Source: Saprospiraceae bacterium (GTDB taxonomy: Bacteria; Bacteroidota; Bacteroidia; Chitinophagales; Saprospiraceae). Taken from it: 64,000 nucleotides of DNA. The notes below the pieces were generated by a model. It saw only the letters and a list, made by a program, of their open reading frames with translations. It was not told where the DNA came from and did no database searches. Where the stretch lies: positions 166,111 to 230,110 of the forward strand of contig JANQSS010000099.1 in assembly GCA_028279185.1 (NCBI GenBank), written 5' to 3'. Shown in pieces: positions 53,979 through 62,007 of this stretch; the first letter of the stretch is position 1; every line of letters begins with the position of its first letter. The translations under genes were made by a program, and so were the position numbers.

Positions 53979-54992
53979 TTACTCCAGTGCAGATATCGTG
54001 ACTTCACCTTTATTAATCGAGAATTCGACATCGAGTAATTCACCCAATGCTTCAAACAAGACTTCCTTTGACTCAACCGACACATCTCCAGAAGCTGATT
54101 TTTCTAATATTAGAGCATCCTTAACCTCGCATGAAACGGAAAAGGTCTCTTCTATCCTCGTGAGCACTTCGGACATAGGCGTACCATTACCAAATGACCA
54201 AATGCGCTTCGTCCAGGACTTCCAGTAGTCCGATTGATTATCACTAATATCGAAATCCATTGTTGACAAATTATATGTGGCGGTCTGTCCCTCCTGCAAA
54301 TCATAGACTTGACCTTGTTCAGTAGACAACTGTATAGACCCTTCGATAAGACTTATGATGGGTATAGTGCGTTTAGCATTAATATTAAATTCCGTTCCCA
54401 AGACCTTGATGTCATAATCTTCTGATTGTACTACAACATGCACGCCCTGTGGCTGGGTCTTAATATTAAAATACGCCTCACCTGCTAGTGTAATAACTCG
54501 TTCTTGCTGTTCCAGGTAGTTAGACGGAAAACTGATGGATGAATTAGTATTTAAGGTTGCTGACGATCCATCAGGAAGTAAAAAAGTCTTCGATTCTTCA
54601 AGCCCTGTATGGTACGATATTGGTTCAGGATCAATGTCTCTTTGCGCATGCTTAATACTAAAATATGTCAAGATGCTCAGCATGCACAACAAGAGTACAA
54701 GGACGAACCATCGACGACCTCTTTTGGCACGAGCCTGTGGCCTTTCCGAGGAGGTATCAATTTTAGACTTCAGTCTGGACCAACTAGCATTAGTATCAGC
54801 ATGTGTTGGGTCGATGTCGGTGAAAATCAAACCCTGCACTACAGCCTTGGCTTCTAGCATCAACTCATATCGATCGGGTCGATCCTTACACCAATCATTC
54901 CATCGATTGACATCACCCTCATTTGTCTCTTGCATCCAATTCAAGAATGACTGATCCCGTATGAGGTCTTCTATTTTCGTGTTTTCGTTCAT
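53979..54992 (-). CDS. FecR-type anti-sigma/signal transducer protein
   Basis: 337 aa inner-membrane protein. The cytoplasmic N-terminus (~1-92) would bind the sigma factor, a single membrane helix spans ~94-113, and the periplasmic FecR domain ('YHTGLEESKTFLLPDGSSAT', 'GEAYFNIKTQPQGVHVVVQ', 'VLGTEFNINA') is followed by a DUF4974-type C-terminal domain that contacts the STN of SusC. It lies between the sigma gene (61 bp) and the STN-SusC gene (98 bp), the usual order for cell-surface signalling cassettes in this phylum. Confidence 0.92.
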   Translation of the reverse strand: MNENTKIEDLIRDQSFLNWMQETNEGDVNRWNDWCKDRPDRYELMLEAKAVVQGLIFTDIDPTHADTNASWSRLKSKIDTSSERPQARAKRGRRWFVLVLLLCMLSILTYFSIKHAQRDIDPEPISYHTGLEESKTFLLPDGSSATLNTNSSISFPSNYLEQQERVITLAGEAYFNIKTQPQGVHVVVQSEDYDIKVLGTEFNINAKRTIPIISLIEGSIQLSTEQGQVYDLQEGQTATYNLSTMDFDISDNQSDYWKSWTKRIWSFGNGTPMSEVLTRIEETFSVSCEVKDALILEKSASGDVSVESKEVLFEALGELLDVEFSINKGEVTISALE

Positions 54993-55053
54993 TATTATCC
55001 GACTCTCCTTATGTAGAGTGAGCTAAAGGTTTAGCATACTCTATTTTATACTA

Positions 55054-55650
55054 TTATTTTTTCCATTGTTCCATATTGCGAAATGCTTCTAACTTCCTTA
55101 GTCTCTGTATCGCCTTGTATACATGGTTTACAGCAGATTGGTAGTTTATCTTCAACAGGGCACAAATTTCATCATAATCAAGATTGTTATAAAATTTTAG
55201 GAAAATAATTTCTCGTTGTCTTGCAGACAGGCTATCCAAAGCGTGCTTGAGTTCGCGCTTTACCTGATCACTTGTGTCGTTCAGTACTAACTCATCCGGA
55301 TGAATATACATTTGGTTATTGGACATGGCCTCATCAATTGTCTTGAAGTTATTTTTTTTCTTTATGGTCGATAGGCAGGCGTTGCGAACTGACTTGAAAA
55401 AATAGTAGTTCAGCGAATCAATTTTTCCAATCCGTGCTCTATGTTGCCAAATGTAAAGAAAGGTGTCTTGTACTGCATCTTCTGCCACCGCTCTATCATT
55501 AACGATTTTGTTAGCATATGAAAAAAGTCCGGGATAGTAGTCTTTGTACAACTTCTCCAATGCTTGAATATCATCATTCAAGACACGATTCCAATAATGT
55601 TCGTTTGATGTGCTGACAACACTCATGTATGAACAAGGTAGACATTTCAT
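55054..55650 (-). CDS. ECF-type RNA polymerase sigma-70 factor (FecI/SigX-like)
   Basis: 198 aa from ATG 55650; ATG 55626 gives a more typical N-terminal length and is a real alternative. Region 2: 'LEKLYKDYYPGLFSYANKIV', 'AEDAVQDTFLYIWQHR', 'NYYFFKSVRNACLS'. Region 4: 'LSARQREIIFLKFYNNLDYD' followed by 'EICALLKINYQSAVNHVYKA'. Together with FecR and the STN-SusC downstream it forms a substrate-sensing switch likely to drive the whole peptide locus. Confidence 0.92.
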   Translation of the reverse strand: MKCLPCSYMSVVSTSNEHYWNRVLNDDIQALEKLYKDYYPGLFSYANKIVNDRAVAEDAVQDTFLYIWQHRARIGKIDSLNYYFFKSVRNACLSTIKKKNNFKTIDEAMSNNQMYIHPDELVLNDTSDQVKRELKHALDSLSARQREIIFLKFYNNLDYDEICALLKINYQSAVNHVYKAIQRLRKLEAFRNMEQWKK

Positions 55651-55790
55651 CAAAGTATAATGACATCATGGCTGAGTTTATAGATCATAAGAATCTCTCG
55701 ATTCAGCTCACTCTCTTGTATAAATCAATTTTTTGAGCGAACTTTAAGGAATCTCCATTGTAGGTCATTCTGTAACAATCAAAAACCTAA

Positions 55791-55991
55791 ATGAAAAAAT
55801 TCCTTACTCTTTTTACCTTTTTCATGGCACTGCTGGTAGTTGTGGCCTGTTCTTCTGACGAGCTCTACGATTTGAATATCCAAGATGTTAAGCACAACAC
55901 GGAAGTCGTCGAATATGATGATGGCTTACCCGACTGTGGTAGCTCATGTAACAATGATGACAAGACCGGAAGTGGCCTCGGCGGAAATTAA
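55791..55991 (+). CDS. Small lipoprotein of unknown function
   Basis: 66 aa. A clear lipoprotein signal (VVVAC, Cys20) is followed by a short acidic mature part with a C49-x3-C53 pair and a glycine-rich tail (SGLGGN). It is transcribed divergently from the sigma factor gene, 141 bp away, and converges on the DUF3857 gene. It is too short for a domain match. It could be a sensor or accessory factor of the locus, or unrelated. The lipobox and good start make it a likely real gene. Confidence 0.65.
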   Translation: MKKFLTLFTFFMALLVVVACSSDELYDLNIQDVKHNTEVVEYDDGLPDCGSSCNNDDKTGSGLGGN

Positions 55992-56047
55992 ATTGACGAA
56001 ATCAAATTTTTGTCGCTGACTGGCCTATCTGTTTTTGACATTGCATA

Positions 56048-57940
56048 TCATTTTTGTACAAAGACGATATCCGCCGATTCGAGTTTTTTTATTTTCTTTC
56101 TATAGGCTTTGTAGTCGTGAAAAGCGGCTTTGTCAAATCTTCCTTTTCGTGTAGAATAATTTCGGCTCACTTTTAATACATTCTCTTGTTCCTGTAATTC
56201 GTATTTAATAGTGTACGACCCAAAAATCGATTCGATCTTCTCATCAAACAAAGCTGACTCCAATACACAGCCTACAGGAATATTAATATACACGTCAACA
56301 AAATAGTCGACAGATGTCGTAAGCCGGAAACCATATTGTACGCTGTCTTCCGATGGCACGTGTGTAAAATCATGAAAAACAGTAGGTGAAATAAATATTC
56401 GGTTGCCACTTCTCGATGCAAAATTACTGGACCGCAATTCCGTATTCAACTTATAAGTATAATCCCAGTTTGGTTTATGTACCAATTCCATGGAAACATG
56501 TTCGATATCGAATTGCCCAAAATCCACGTAGTCAATTAAATAATTGATCTGATCTGATTCTGATAAATCCATCAAACCGTATAATTCTGCTCGTGATCCA
56601 CCAAATTCAGAATAACTTTTTAAATAAGCGCTTCCATCTTCGGCCAAGTCTAACCGAACAGAGTCTTTCTCCCAATTCTCGTCAGCACCATAACCTGGTG
56701 TTTTAATTAATTGCCCACCATCTTCTCCGATAGCCAGCGCATATCTGTGATCGGTAAATGAACTTCTATAGCCACACGGACTATTTTGCGATGTACATTC
56801 CAAGACAATGGTATCTTTTTCTACAGGCACTAGTAAGACGGCGTGATTAAACGAGTTGGACGGAAAATCCGGCTGCACCCCATCCTGTTCATCCTTACCG
56901 GCTCGAATGACCGTATAAAATGATGGCACGCCCACCTGGGCCAAGAGGGATTTCATGTAATTTGATAACGCCTTGCAGTCGCCATATTGGGTTGCATGCA
57001 CCGTTTTAGCGTCAAAGGGCTTAAAGCCACCTACACCTAATTGAACGCTAACATATCGCGACCTTTGTTGAAGGTATGTATATATGATTCGAATCTTTTC
57101 TTCCATAGACATACTAGGATTTACGAGGCGACGTACTTCATCAATGGCATCTTGCGGTAAGTCACCAACGTCACTGTTCAATTTGGCCAACCAGCCCGCA
57201 AACTCCGACCAGGTCGAATATCCTCCTGAGGCTCCACCATATGCAAATGATGAAGGAACCCAATCAACCCAGGGCACCACTTCAATGAAAGGACAGTCAT
57301 AATTTGACAATTTCTGTATTGGTTCAATTTTATTAACTCGCCAAATAAAAGCGCGTCCATCATCAATCGTTTTTATTTCCGGATCATCAATTTGCGTATT
57401 ACGATAAAAAATATCCTTTCCTTCTGGACAAATGACTGTAAATTTTGCCTTGCTCAATCCAGTATACGCATCTTTAATCGGAAAGAAAGCGGGCACATTC
57501 ATTATTTGCTTCAGCTCCATCTCCAGTGTTACCTTAAGACGGTAGGGGGATGATATATTATTAATTCGATAAAACAGAATCCTGTTATCTGAAAAGAGAG
57601 AAATTCCATCATACGCAGCTTGATCAATAAAGTCCTTTTTCTTAATCTTTTGAATGGACTTTCCATTTACATCGGAAATTTCAAGAAACAGATTATTAAT
57701 CTTCCGGTCTTCATCATAGAAGAACCTCGTGTAATTGATATGATTATGCCTCTGATCATTGTATATCGTGGCATCAACAAATCGTTTCAATGTTGCAGTT
57801 GAATTGGCATGCAGGATGATTTCTTCCTCGTAATTGTGCACCTGGACGTGCAATTTTTTCTTTTGATCCAGGGAGGATGCATAACTATTGCAACCGGTAA
57901 AGATGCAAAGAAGGGCAAATAAACAATACGTAATCCGCAT
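56048..57940 (-). CDS. DUF3857/transglutaminase-like exported protein with intact catalytic Cys
   Basis: 630 aa from ATG 57940, which begins a signal peptide with a possible lipobox (TGC, Cys17). ATG 57973 is in frame but would overlap the upstream gene by 32 bp. The N-terminal ~270 residues are DUF3857 (beta-sandwich). The transglutaminase-like core holds the Cys in 'YGDCKALSNYMKSLL' and the His in 'SFNHAVLLVPV'; the third residue block reads 'LECTSQN' instead of the usual DATS. Possibly a cysteine peptidase or acyl-transfer enzyme in the envelope. It is paired with a paralogue upstream (1-bp gap). Confidence 0.82.
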   Translation of the reverse strand: MRITYCLFALLCIFTGCNSYASSLDQKKKLHVQVHNYEEEIILHANSTATLKRFVDATIYNDQRHNHINYTRFFYDEDRKINNLFLEISDVNGKSIQKIKKKDFIDQAAYDGISLFSDNRILFYRINNISSPYRLKVTLEMELKQIMNVPAFFPIKDAYTGLSKAKFTVICPEGKDIFYRNTQIDDPEIKTIDDGRAFIWRVNKIEPIQKLSNYDCPFIEVVPWVDWVPSSFAYGGASGGYSTWSEFAGWLAKLNSDVGDLPQDAIDEVRRLVNPSMSMEEKIRIIYTYLQQRSRYVSVQLGVGGFKPFDAKTVHATQYGDCKALSNYMKSLLAQVGVPSFYTVIRAGKDEQDGVQPDFPSNSFNHAVLLVPVEKDTIVLECTSQNSPCGYRSSFTDHRYALAIGEDGGQLIKTPGYGADENWEKDSVRLDLAEDGSAYLKSYSEFGGSRAELYGLMDLSESDQINYLIDYVDFGQFDIEHVSMELVHKPNWDYTYKLNTELRSSNFASRSGNRIFISPTVFHDFTHVPSEDSVQYGFRLTTSVDYFVDVYINIPVGCVLESALFDEKIESIFGSYTIKYELQEQENVLKVSRNYSTRKGRFDKAAFHDYKAYRKKIKKLESADIVFVQK

Positions 57941-57941
57941 A

Positions 57942-59870
57942 TTAATTCGCTTGTTTAAATACAATCTTCTCATTTAGCGTGTTTTCGATCTCTCCTACAA
58001 AAGCACGAATATCTGGATAAGCATCCTGTAAATAAAAATTCTTATTCACCTTAAAGCGCATGTTTATCATTATTTTTTCTTCCGAGTGATTAAATAAAAT
58101 AGAAAATTTCATTTCATCATCACCCAACGTATATTTTCTTGACTCTGGCATCGACTCAACAACATACCCTTCGGGAATCGGGACATCAATAATATTCGTC
58201 AAATTAATACGATATGGAATATCCAATGGCGTATTTCTTATTTCATTTTTAAAAATATCATAGTCCAGTACGTGTTCAAAAGCAGGTGTTACATAAAGAA
58301 ATTTCTTAGCTGACAGGTCCTCTATGGGACAACTATATGCAATGGTGGTATTAGCACCCGAACTTGTTTCAGAAAATTCCTTCAACGCAAAGCCCTTGTC
58401 ATCCTTCAGATATTTTTCATAGTTATCTGCTGTATAGGCCATCCCATCAGATAGCGCATGCAAACCAAGATAATTGGAACGAATTTCTGTGTGCTGAGCA
58501 CTACTTCCTTCTGGCTCCAATGCTAAATTTGATTTTACCATGATTTTCGCTACCCCTATTTGAGACAAATCAACTTTCCGTGGTTTCGTCGATGATATGA
58601 CCCAACCTTGCGCATTAAATACACTAATTTTTGGTTGTCCATTGGGTAGGTCGCTGGTCGCATCTACCAGAAAGGATTTACCCTTTTGGTCGGTTACCAA
58701 TGCGACGAGATGATTGAAGTCCATATTAGTTGGATCAAATGGGTGTGGGCGACGATATCCGCGCGTTCCCAAAATAAGCGGCTCTACTTCGTAACCGGCA
58801 TGTCTCAGAAGCATGGTTAAATAGAGATTAACAGCACCTGAGTTGGACGCTTCGCCATTCATGGTTGCTTTCACACTATTACGGCTGGAAAAGTCGTGAT
58901 AGGAATTGAAGTTCACCTGAGTCCGAACATGTTGGACAATGTTTCCGATGTCTTCATACTCAGTGTCAGATCGTTGAACGAGCGCTAAGTCATCATCTAA
59001 GAATTTTAGCTTTTGATCAATTTGCCGAAATTGATCACTTTCCAATAACGTTTTATTGAATTCGGTATAGCTGCCCCCTACTTTCTCAATAAACCTACCT
59101 GGAAACTGATAGCTCCGAATTGCAATACGACATTTTGTCGTGTAGTTACGAATATTGGTACCATACTTTTCTTTTTTTAATGCTGGCACATTACTTCCTT
59201 CAAATTGATGAATATTATTAAGCCAGTTGTCATCGGTGCGCGTTGTTCGATTATAGGATACGGCATCACTATGGTGCCCAACTACATTAACACTGCAGTC
59301 AAAAAAGTCAGGAATGATGGCTTCAAATTTGGTAAACATGACTGGAATTCGTCTTTGGAAATACCAATTTCGTATCGGTTGAAAATAACGTGATTCAATG
59401 CGATATTTATATTCGACGATAACACCGTCATCCACTTTCGGAAAAGAAAATTTAACTGTTGTGTTATAGTCATTCGTTTTTTCTTCAAAAATCGCTGACT
59501 TTTCGACTTTGACGGTCTCATACTTATTCCCTGACGGAATAATAGTTTGCGCCTTTAATCCAGATATATCGGCATCACCACTCAGCCCTGAATAGAAGGG
59601 AATTTGCACATTACCATAATCGTACCCCGTACTATTTAATATCTTGACGCGCACATGCCGATCAGCCATAACCATGAGGCGCCCGCTGGCATCAAACTGC
59701 ATCCATGCTTCTCCGACATCACTGAGTACGACAGCTCCGGCTTCATCATCAAATGGACAGACTTGCATTTTTAATTGGTCGCTTGGGATATTTCCATATT
59801 TAATTTTTTGGGCGTGGGAGGTTGGAATAACTACCATGCAAAATATACAACAAATAAAAAGTGATCTCAT
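57942..59870 (-). CDS. DUF3857/transglutaminase-like exported protein lacking the catalytic Cys
   Basis: 642 aa, signal peptide MRSLFICCIFCMVVIPTSHA. Same layout as the downstream paralogue: DUF3857 domain (~50-260), then a transglutaminase-like core. Here the nucleophile block reads 'NGEASNSGAVNLYLTMLL', with Ala/Ser where GDC would be. His ('DFNHLVALV') and Asp ('LVDATSDLP') are kept. A C-terminal DUF2569/DUF3858-like beta region follows. It is probably non-catalytic and structural or binding; this form is seen elsewhere in the phylum. It lies 6 bp after the HAD phosphatase gene. Confidence 0.82.
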   Translation of the reverse strand: MRSLFICCIFCMVVIPTSHAQKIKYGNIPSDQLKMQVCPFDDEAGAVVLSDVGEAWMQFDASGRLMVMADRHVRVKILNSTGYDYGNVQIPFYSGLSGDADISGLKAQTIIPSGNKYETVKVEKSAIFEEKTNDYNTTVKFSFPKVDDGVIVEYKYRIESRYFQPIRNWYFQRRIPVMFTKFEAIIPDFFDCSVNVVGHHSDAVSYNRTTRTDDNWLNNIHQFEGSNVPALKKEKYGTNIRNYTTKCRIAIRSYQFPGRFIEKVGGSYTEFNKTLLESDQFRQIDQKLKFLDDDLALVQRSDTEYEDIGNIVQHVRTQVNFNSYHDFSSRNSVKATMNGEASNSGAVNLYLTMLLRHAGYEVEPLILGTRGYRRPHPFDPTNMDFNHLVALVTDQKGKSFLVDATSDLPNGQPKISVFNAQGWVISSTKPRKVDLSQIGVAKIMVKSNLALEPEGSSAQHTEIRSNYLGLHALSDGMAYTADNYEKYLKDDKGFALKEFSETSSGANTTIAYSCPIEDLSAKKFLYVTPAFEHVLDYDIFKNEIRNTPLDIPYRINLTNIIDVPIPEGYVVESMPESRKYTLGDDEMKFSILFNHSEEKIMINMRFKVNKNFYLQDAYPDIRAFVGEIENTLNEKIVFKQAN

Positions 59871-59876
59871 GTTTGA

Positions 59877-60500
59877 TTAATTTTGTGTGTGCATTATATT
59901 GGTTTCCAAAGATTTTCGCAACGATAAATTTATATTTTTATGAATAGTCGGAATTCCCAATTTCAATGCCGCTAGTACATTTGGTAAATGATCATCAATA
60001 AAAAGTACATCTTCCTTGTCAATTCCTTCGCGCCTTAGAATCAGCTCAAAGCCTTCAGATTCAGGTTTTCTGGTATTTATTTCATGTGAACAATACACAT
60101 TGTGAAACAATGTTTTCTGCCAATTATCAATGGAATATTTCTTTCTAAAATAAGCTGTTACCCAAGTCATATGAAGCGCGTTAGTATTTGAAAAAGCGAT
60201 TAAGTTGTACTGCTTCCTCAGTTCTTTAAGAAGTGTGATTGTATCGGGTTGAATGCCAAGTAAAAGCGCATTCCAGGCCTCGATAATTTCTGATTCGCTT
60301 GTCTTCGGTAATTCGTTGGTCCAATGATTAAGAAAGGTTTGTGTCGATATTTTACCCGTTTCATAGTCGAGTAGTACCTTTTTCTCAAGGTCCAGTGAAA
60401 TAGAAAAGTTAGTGGCCCCTAGCTTTTGAAAAGCGCTTATCGTTCTGTCGAAATCAAGATCGATGATGACGTTGCCCAAGTCAAATAGAATGTTCTTCAC
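59877..60500 (-). CDS. HAD family phosphatase (YihX-like)
   Basis: 207 aa. GTG start at 60500; the nearby ATG is out of frame. Motif I is 'FDLGNVIIDLDF' with nucleophile D7 and the DLGN form typical of the YihX subgroup. Motif II is 'FSNTNALHMTW', the Lys block is 'RKPESEGFELIL', and motif III is 'VLFIDDHLPNV'. YihX dephosphorylates alpha-glucose-1-phosphate; related members act on other sugar phosphates. It may be co-transcribed with the DUF3857 genes (6-bp gap) without an obvious shared role. Confidence 0.88.
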   Translation of the reverse strand: MKNILFDLGNVIIDLDFDRTISAFQKLGATNFSISLDLEKKVLLDYETGKISTQTFLNHWTNELPKTSESEIIEAWNALLLGIQPDTITLLKELRKQYNLIAFSNTNALHMTWVTAYFRKKYSIDNWQKTLFHNVYCSHEINTRKPESEGFELILRREGIDKEDVLFIDDHLPNVLAALKLGIPTIHKNINLSLRKSLETNIMHTQN

Positions 60501-60548
60501 ATATGTAAAGATATGGATTTAGCTATTAGACGGTTGGTTATCGGCTAT

Positions 60549-61778
60549 TTAACTATCAAAATTTAGGATTCTAAGTTCTACACGTTGATTGCGTTCTCGC
60601 CCCCATTTGGTTTTATTGGAGGCCAGCGGCTTTCGCTTGCCATATCCTTTATACTTTACCTGATTATTGGTTACACCGCGACTTTTAATGTAGTCTGCTA
60701 CAGACATGGCGCGCTCCGTTGATAGTTTGTCGCAGTATTCGTGAGGTGGACGACCGTTCGTGTGCCCGCCGATTTCAACGATGACATCCTTATTTTTGGA
60801 TAAGAAATAGGCCACTTCTTCAAGGACATCATAGGACGATGTATCAATACTTGCAGTATCGGCTTCGAAATACAAATTTTCGATTCGTATTACTTGCCCT
60901 CTTACCAGTTTACTGCGGTCGAGATTTTTTAGTATTCGCTCTTTGGGTGGTTTAGGTTTGATGATCGGATTTGCTGCCACAACTGGCGGTTCTGCCTTAG
61001 GTCTTTCTTCTTGTGTCTTCTTAACAACTTCCTTTTTCGTTTCGTCGCTTACCTTTTCATTTTTTGTTGGTGGCACATCCACAAGTGCAATATCATCGCT
61101 CAGTGTTACATCAATCACAGCGACCATTGGTTCACTATCTGGACATTCTATAGGTACAATGTCCGAAGCCCCATCTACGAGCACATTGCCATTGTACACC
61201 ATAAGTGTAGGGGTCTTATAAAATGCCTCGAGCATAATATACGAGTATGACCCGGTTGGGTGAAATTCAAATTCATATCGCCTCCAGTACTTATTTGAAA
61301 TGGTCGGTGATTCACCAAGTAGTTCGCGTCGATCACAGTATTCGTTTCCGCCCCAAATGCGCAACACAGCTGGTTTAACGTAGTTGGCCATGCTTCCTGT
61401 TTTATGCGAAGGGCTCATATAATGGTCGGATGAACTTAGATGTATACTAAACGCGTAACATTGTCCACCGACGATAGGGGTAAGCAATCGTTGGCATACG
61501 CGTTCGTAGGTGTCATTATCCCGGACAACCATGCCCAAATACGTTTTGCCTTCATATGCTTCTTGTAATTGGCCCCAGGTCGCATTAAGGGACATAAATG
61601 GTTGAACATCGGGAGGCGATTCATTCGTAAACCCGCAGTCTATCCATCCTTTAATTCCTTCGGAATAACGCGGAAAATCTTCGAATGCAGCATTCTTAAG
61701 TTTTATAGTATCGGCTTGAGCGAACCCCGCAACAGCCAGACAAAGCGTGACCATCAGAGATGAGAATTCCTTCCACAT
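60549..61778 (-). CDS. OmpA family protein
   Basis: 409 aa. Signal peptide (MWKEFSSLMVTLCLAVAGFA), then a ~200-residue beta-rich domain resembling a carbohydrate-binding or galactose-binding fold ('PEEFDFPRYSEG'-like start; 'CYAFSIHLSSSDHY'). A Pro/Lys/Glu-rich linker (~235-285) and the OmpA peptidoglycan-binding domain (~300-409: 'IENLYFEADTASID', 'VEIGGHTNG', 'LSTERAMSVADYIKSRG', 'NQRVELRI') follow. It anchors the outer envelope to peptidoglycan. The role of the N-terminal domain is unknown. Confidence 0.85.
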   Translation of the reverse strand: MWKEFSSLMVTLCLAVAGFAQADTIKLKNAAFEDFPRYSEGIKGWIDCGFTNESPPDVQPFMSLNATWGQLQEAYEGKTYLGMVVRDNDTYERVCQRLLTPIVGGQCYAFSIHLSSSDHYMSPSHKTGSMANYVKPAVLRIWGGNEYCDRRELLGESPTISNKYWRRYEFEFHPTGSYSYIMLEAFYKTPTLMVYNGNVLVDGASDIVPIECPDSEPMVAVIDVTLSDDIALVDVPPTKNEKVSDETKKEVVKKTQEERPKAEPPVVAANPIIKPKPPKERILKNLDRSKLVRGQVIRIENLYFEADTASIDTSSYDVLEEVAYFLSKNKDVIVEIGGHTNGRPPHEYCDKLSTERAMSVADYIKSRGVTNNQVKYKGYGKRKPLASNKTKWGRERNQRVELRILNFDS

Positions 61779-61971
61779 AGCACCAAGTTAACGATGAATC
61801 TGCGATTTTAGTTTGAATATAACACGTGTATCGACGAATTGAGGGATTTGGTCCATGAATATATTTGGTGTTTTGCTTTCTGGTTCGACATCGTTAATTT
61901 TTGGCACAAAAATCAACGTGACTAGCAAATTAGCAAAATTGATCTCAGGGCCCATATCCCTTAATAACTCT

Positions 61972-61979
61972 TACCTTTG
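61972..61979 (+). promoter_or_regulatory. -7 promoter element of ileS
   Basis: TACCTTTG is an exact TAnnTTTG match, about 28 bp before the ileS ATG at 62008. No TTTG occurs at the standard upstream distance, so the -33 box is weak or absent. The short 5' leader leaves no room for a T-box, which fits the group. Confidence 0.4.
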
Positions 61980-62007
61980 CGGGCTCAATTTTTAACGCGG
62001 GGATGAC

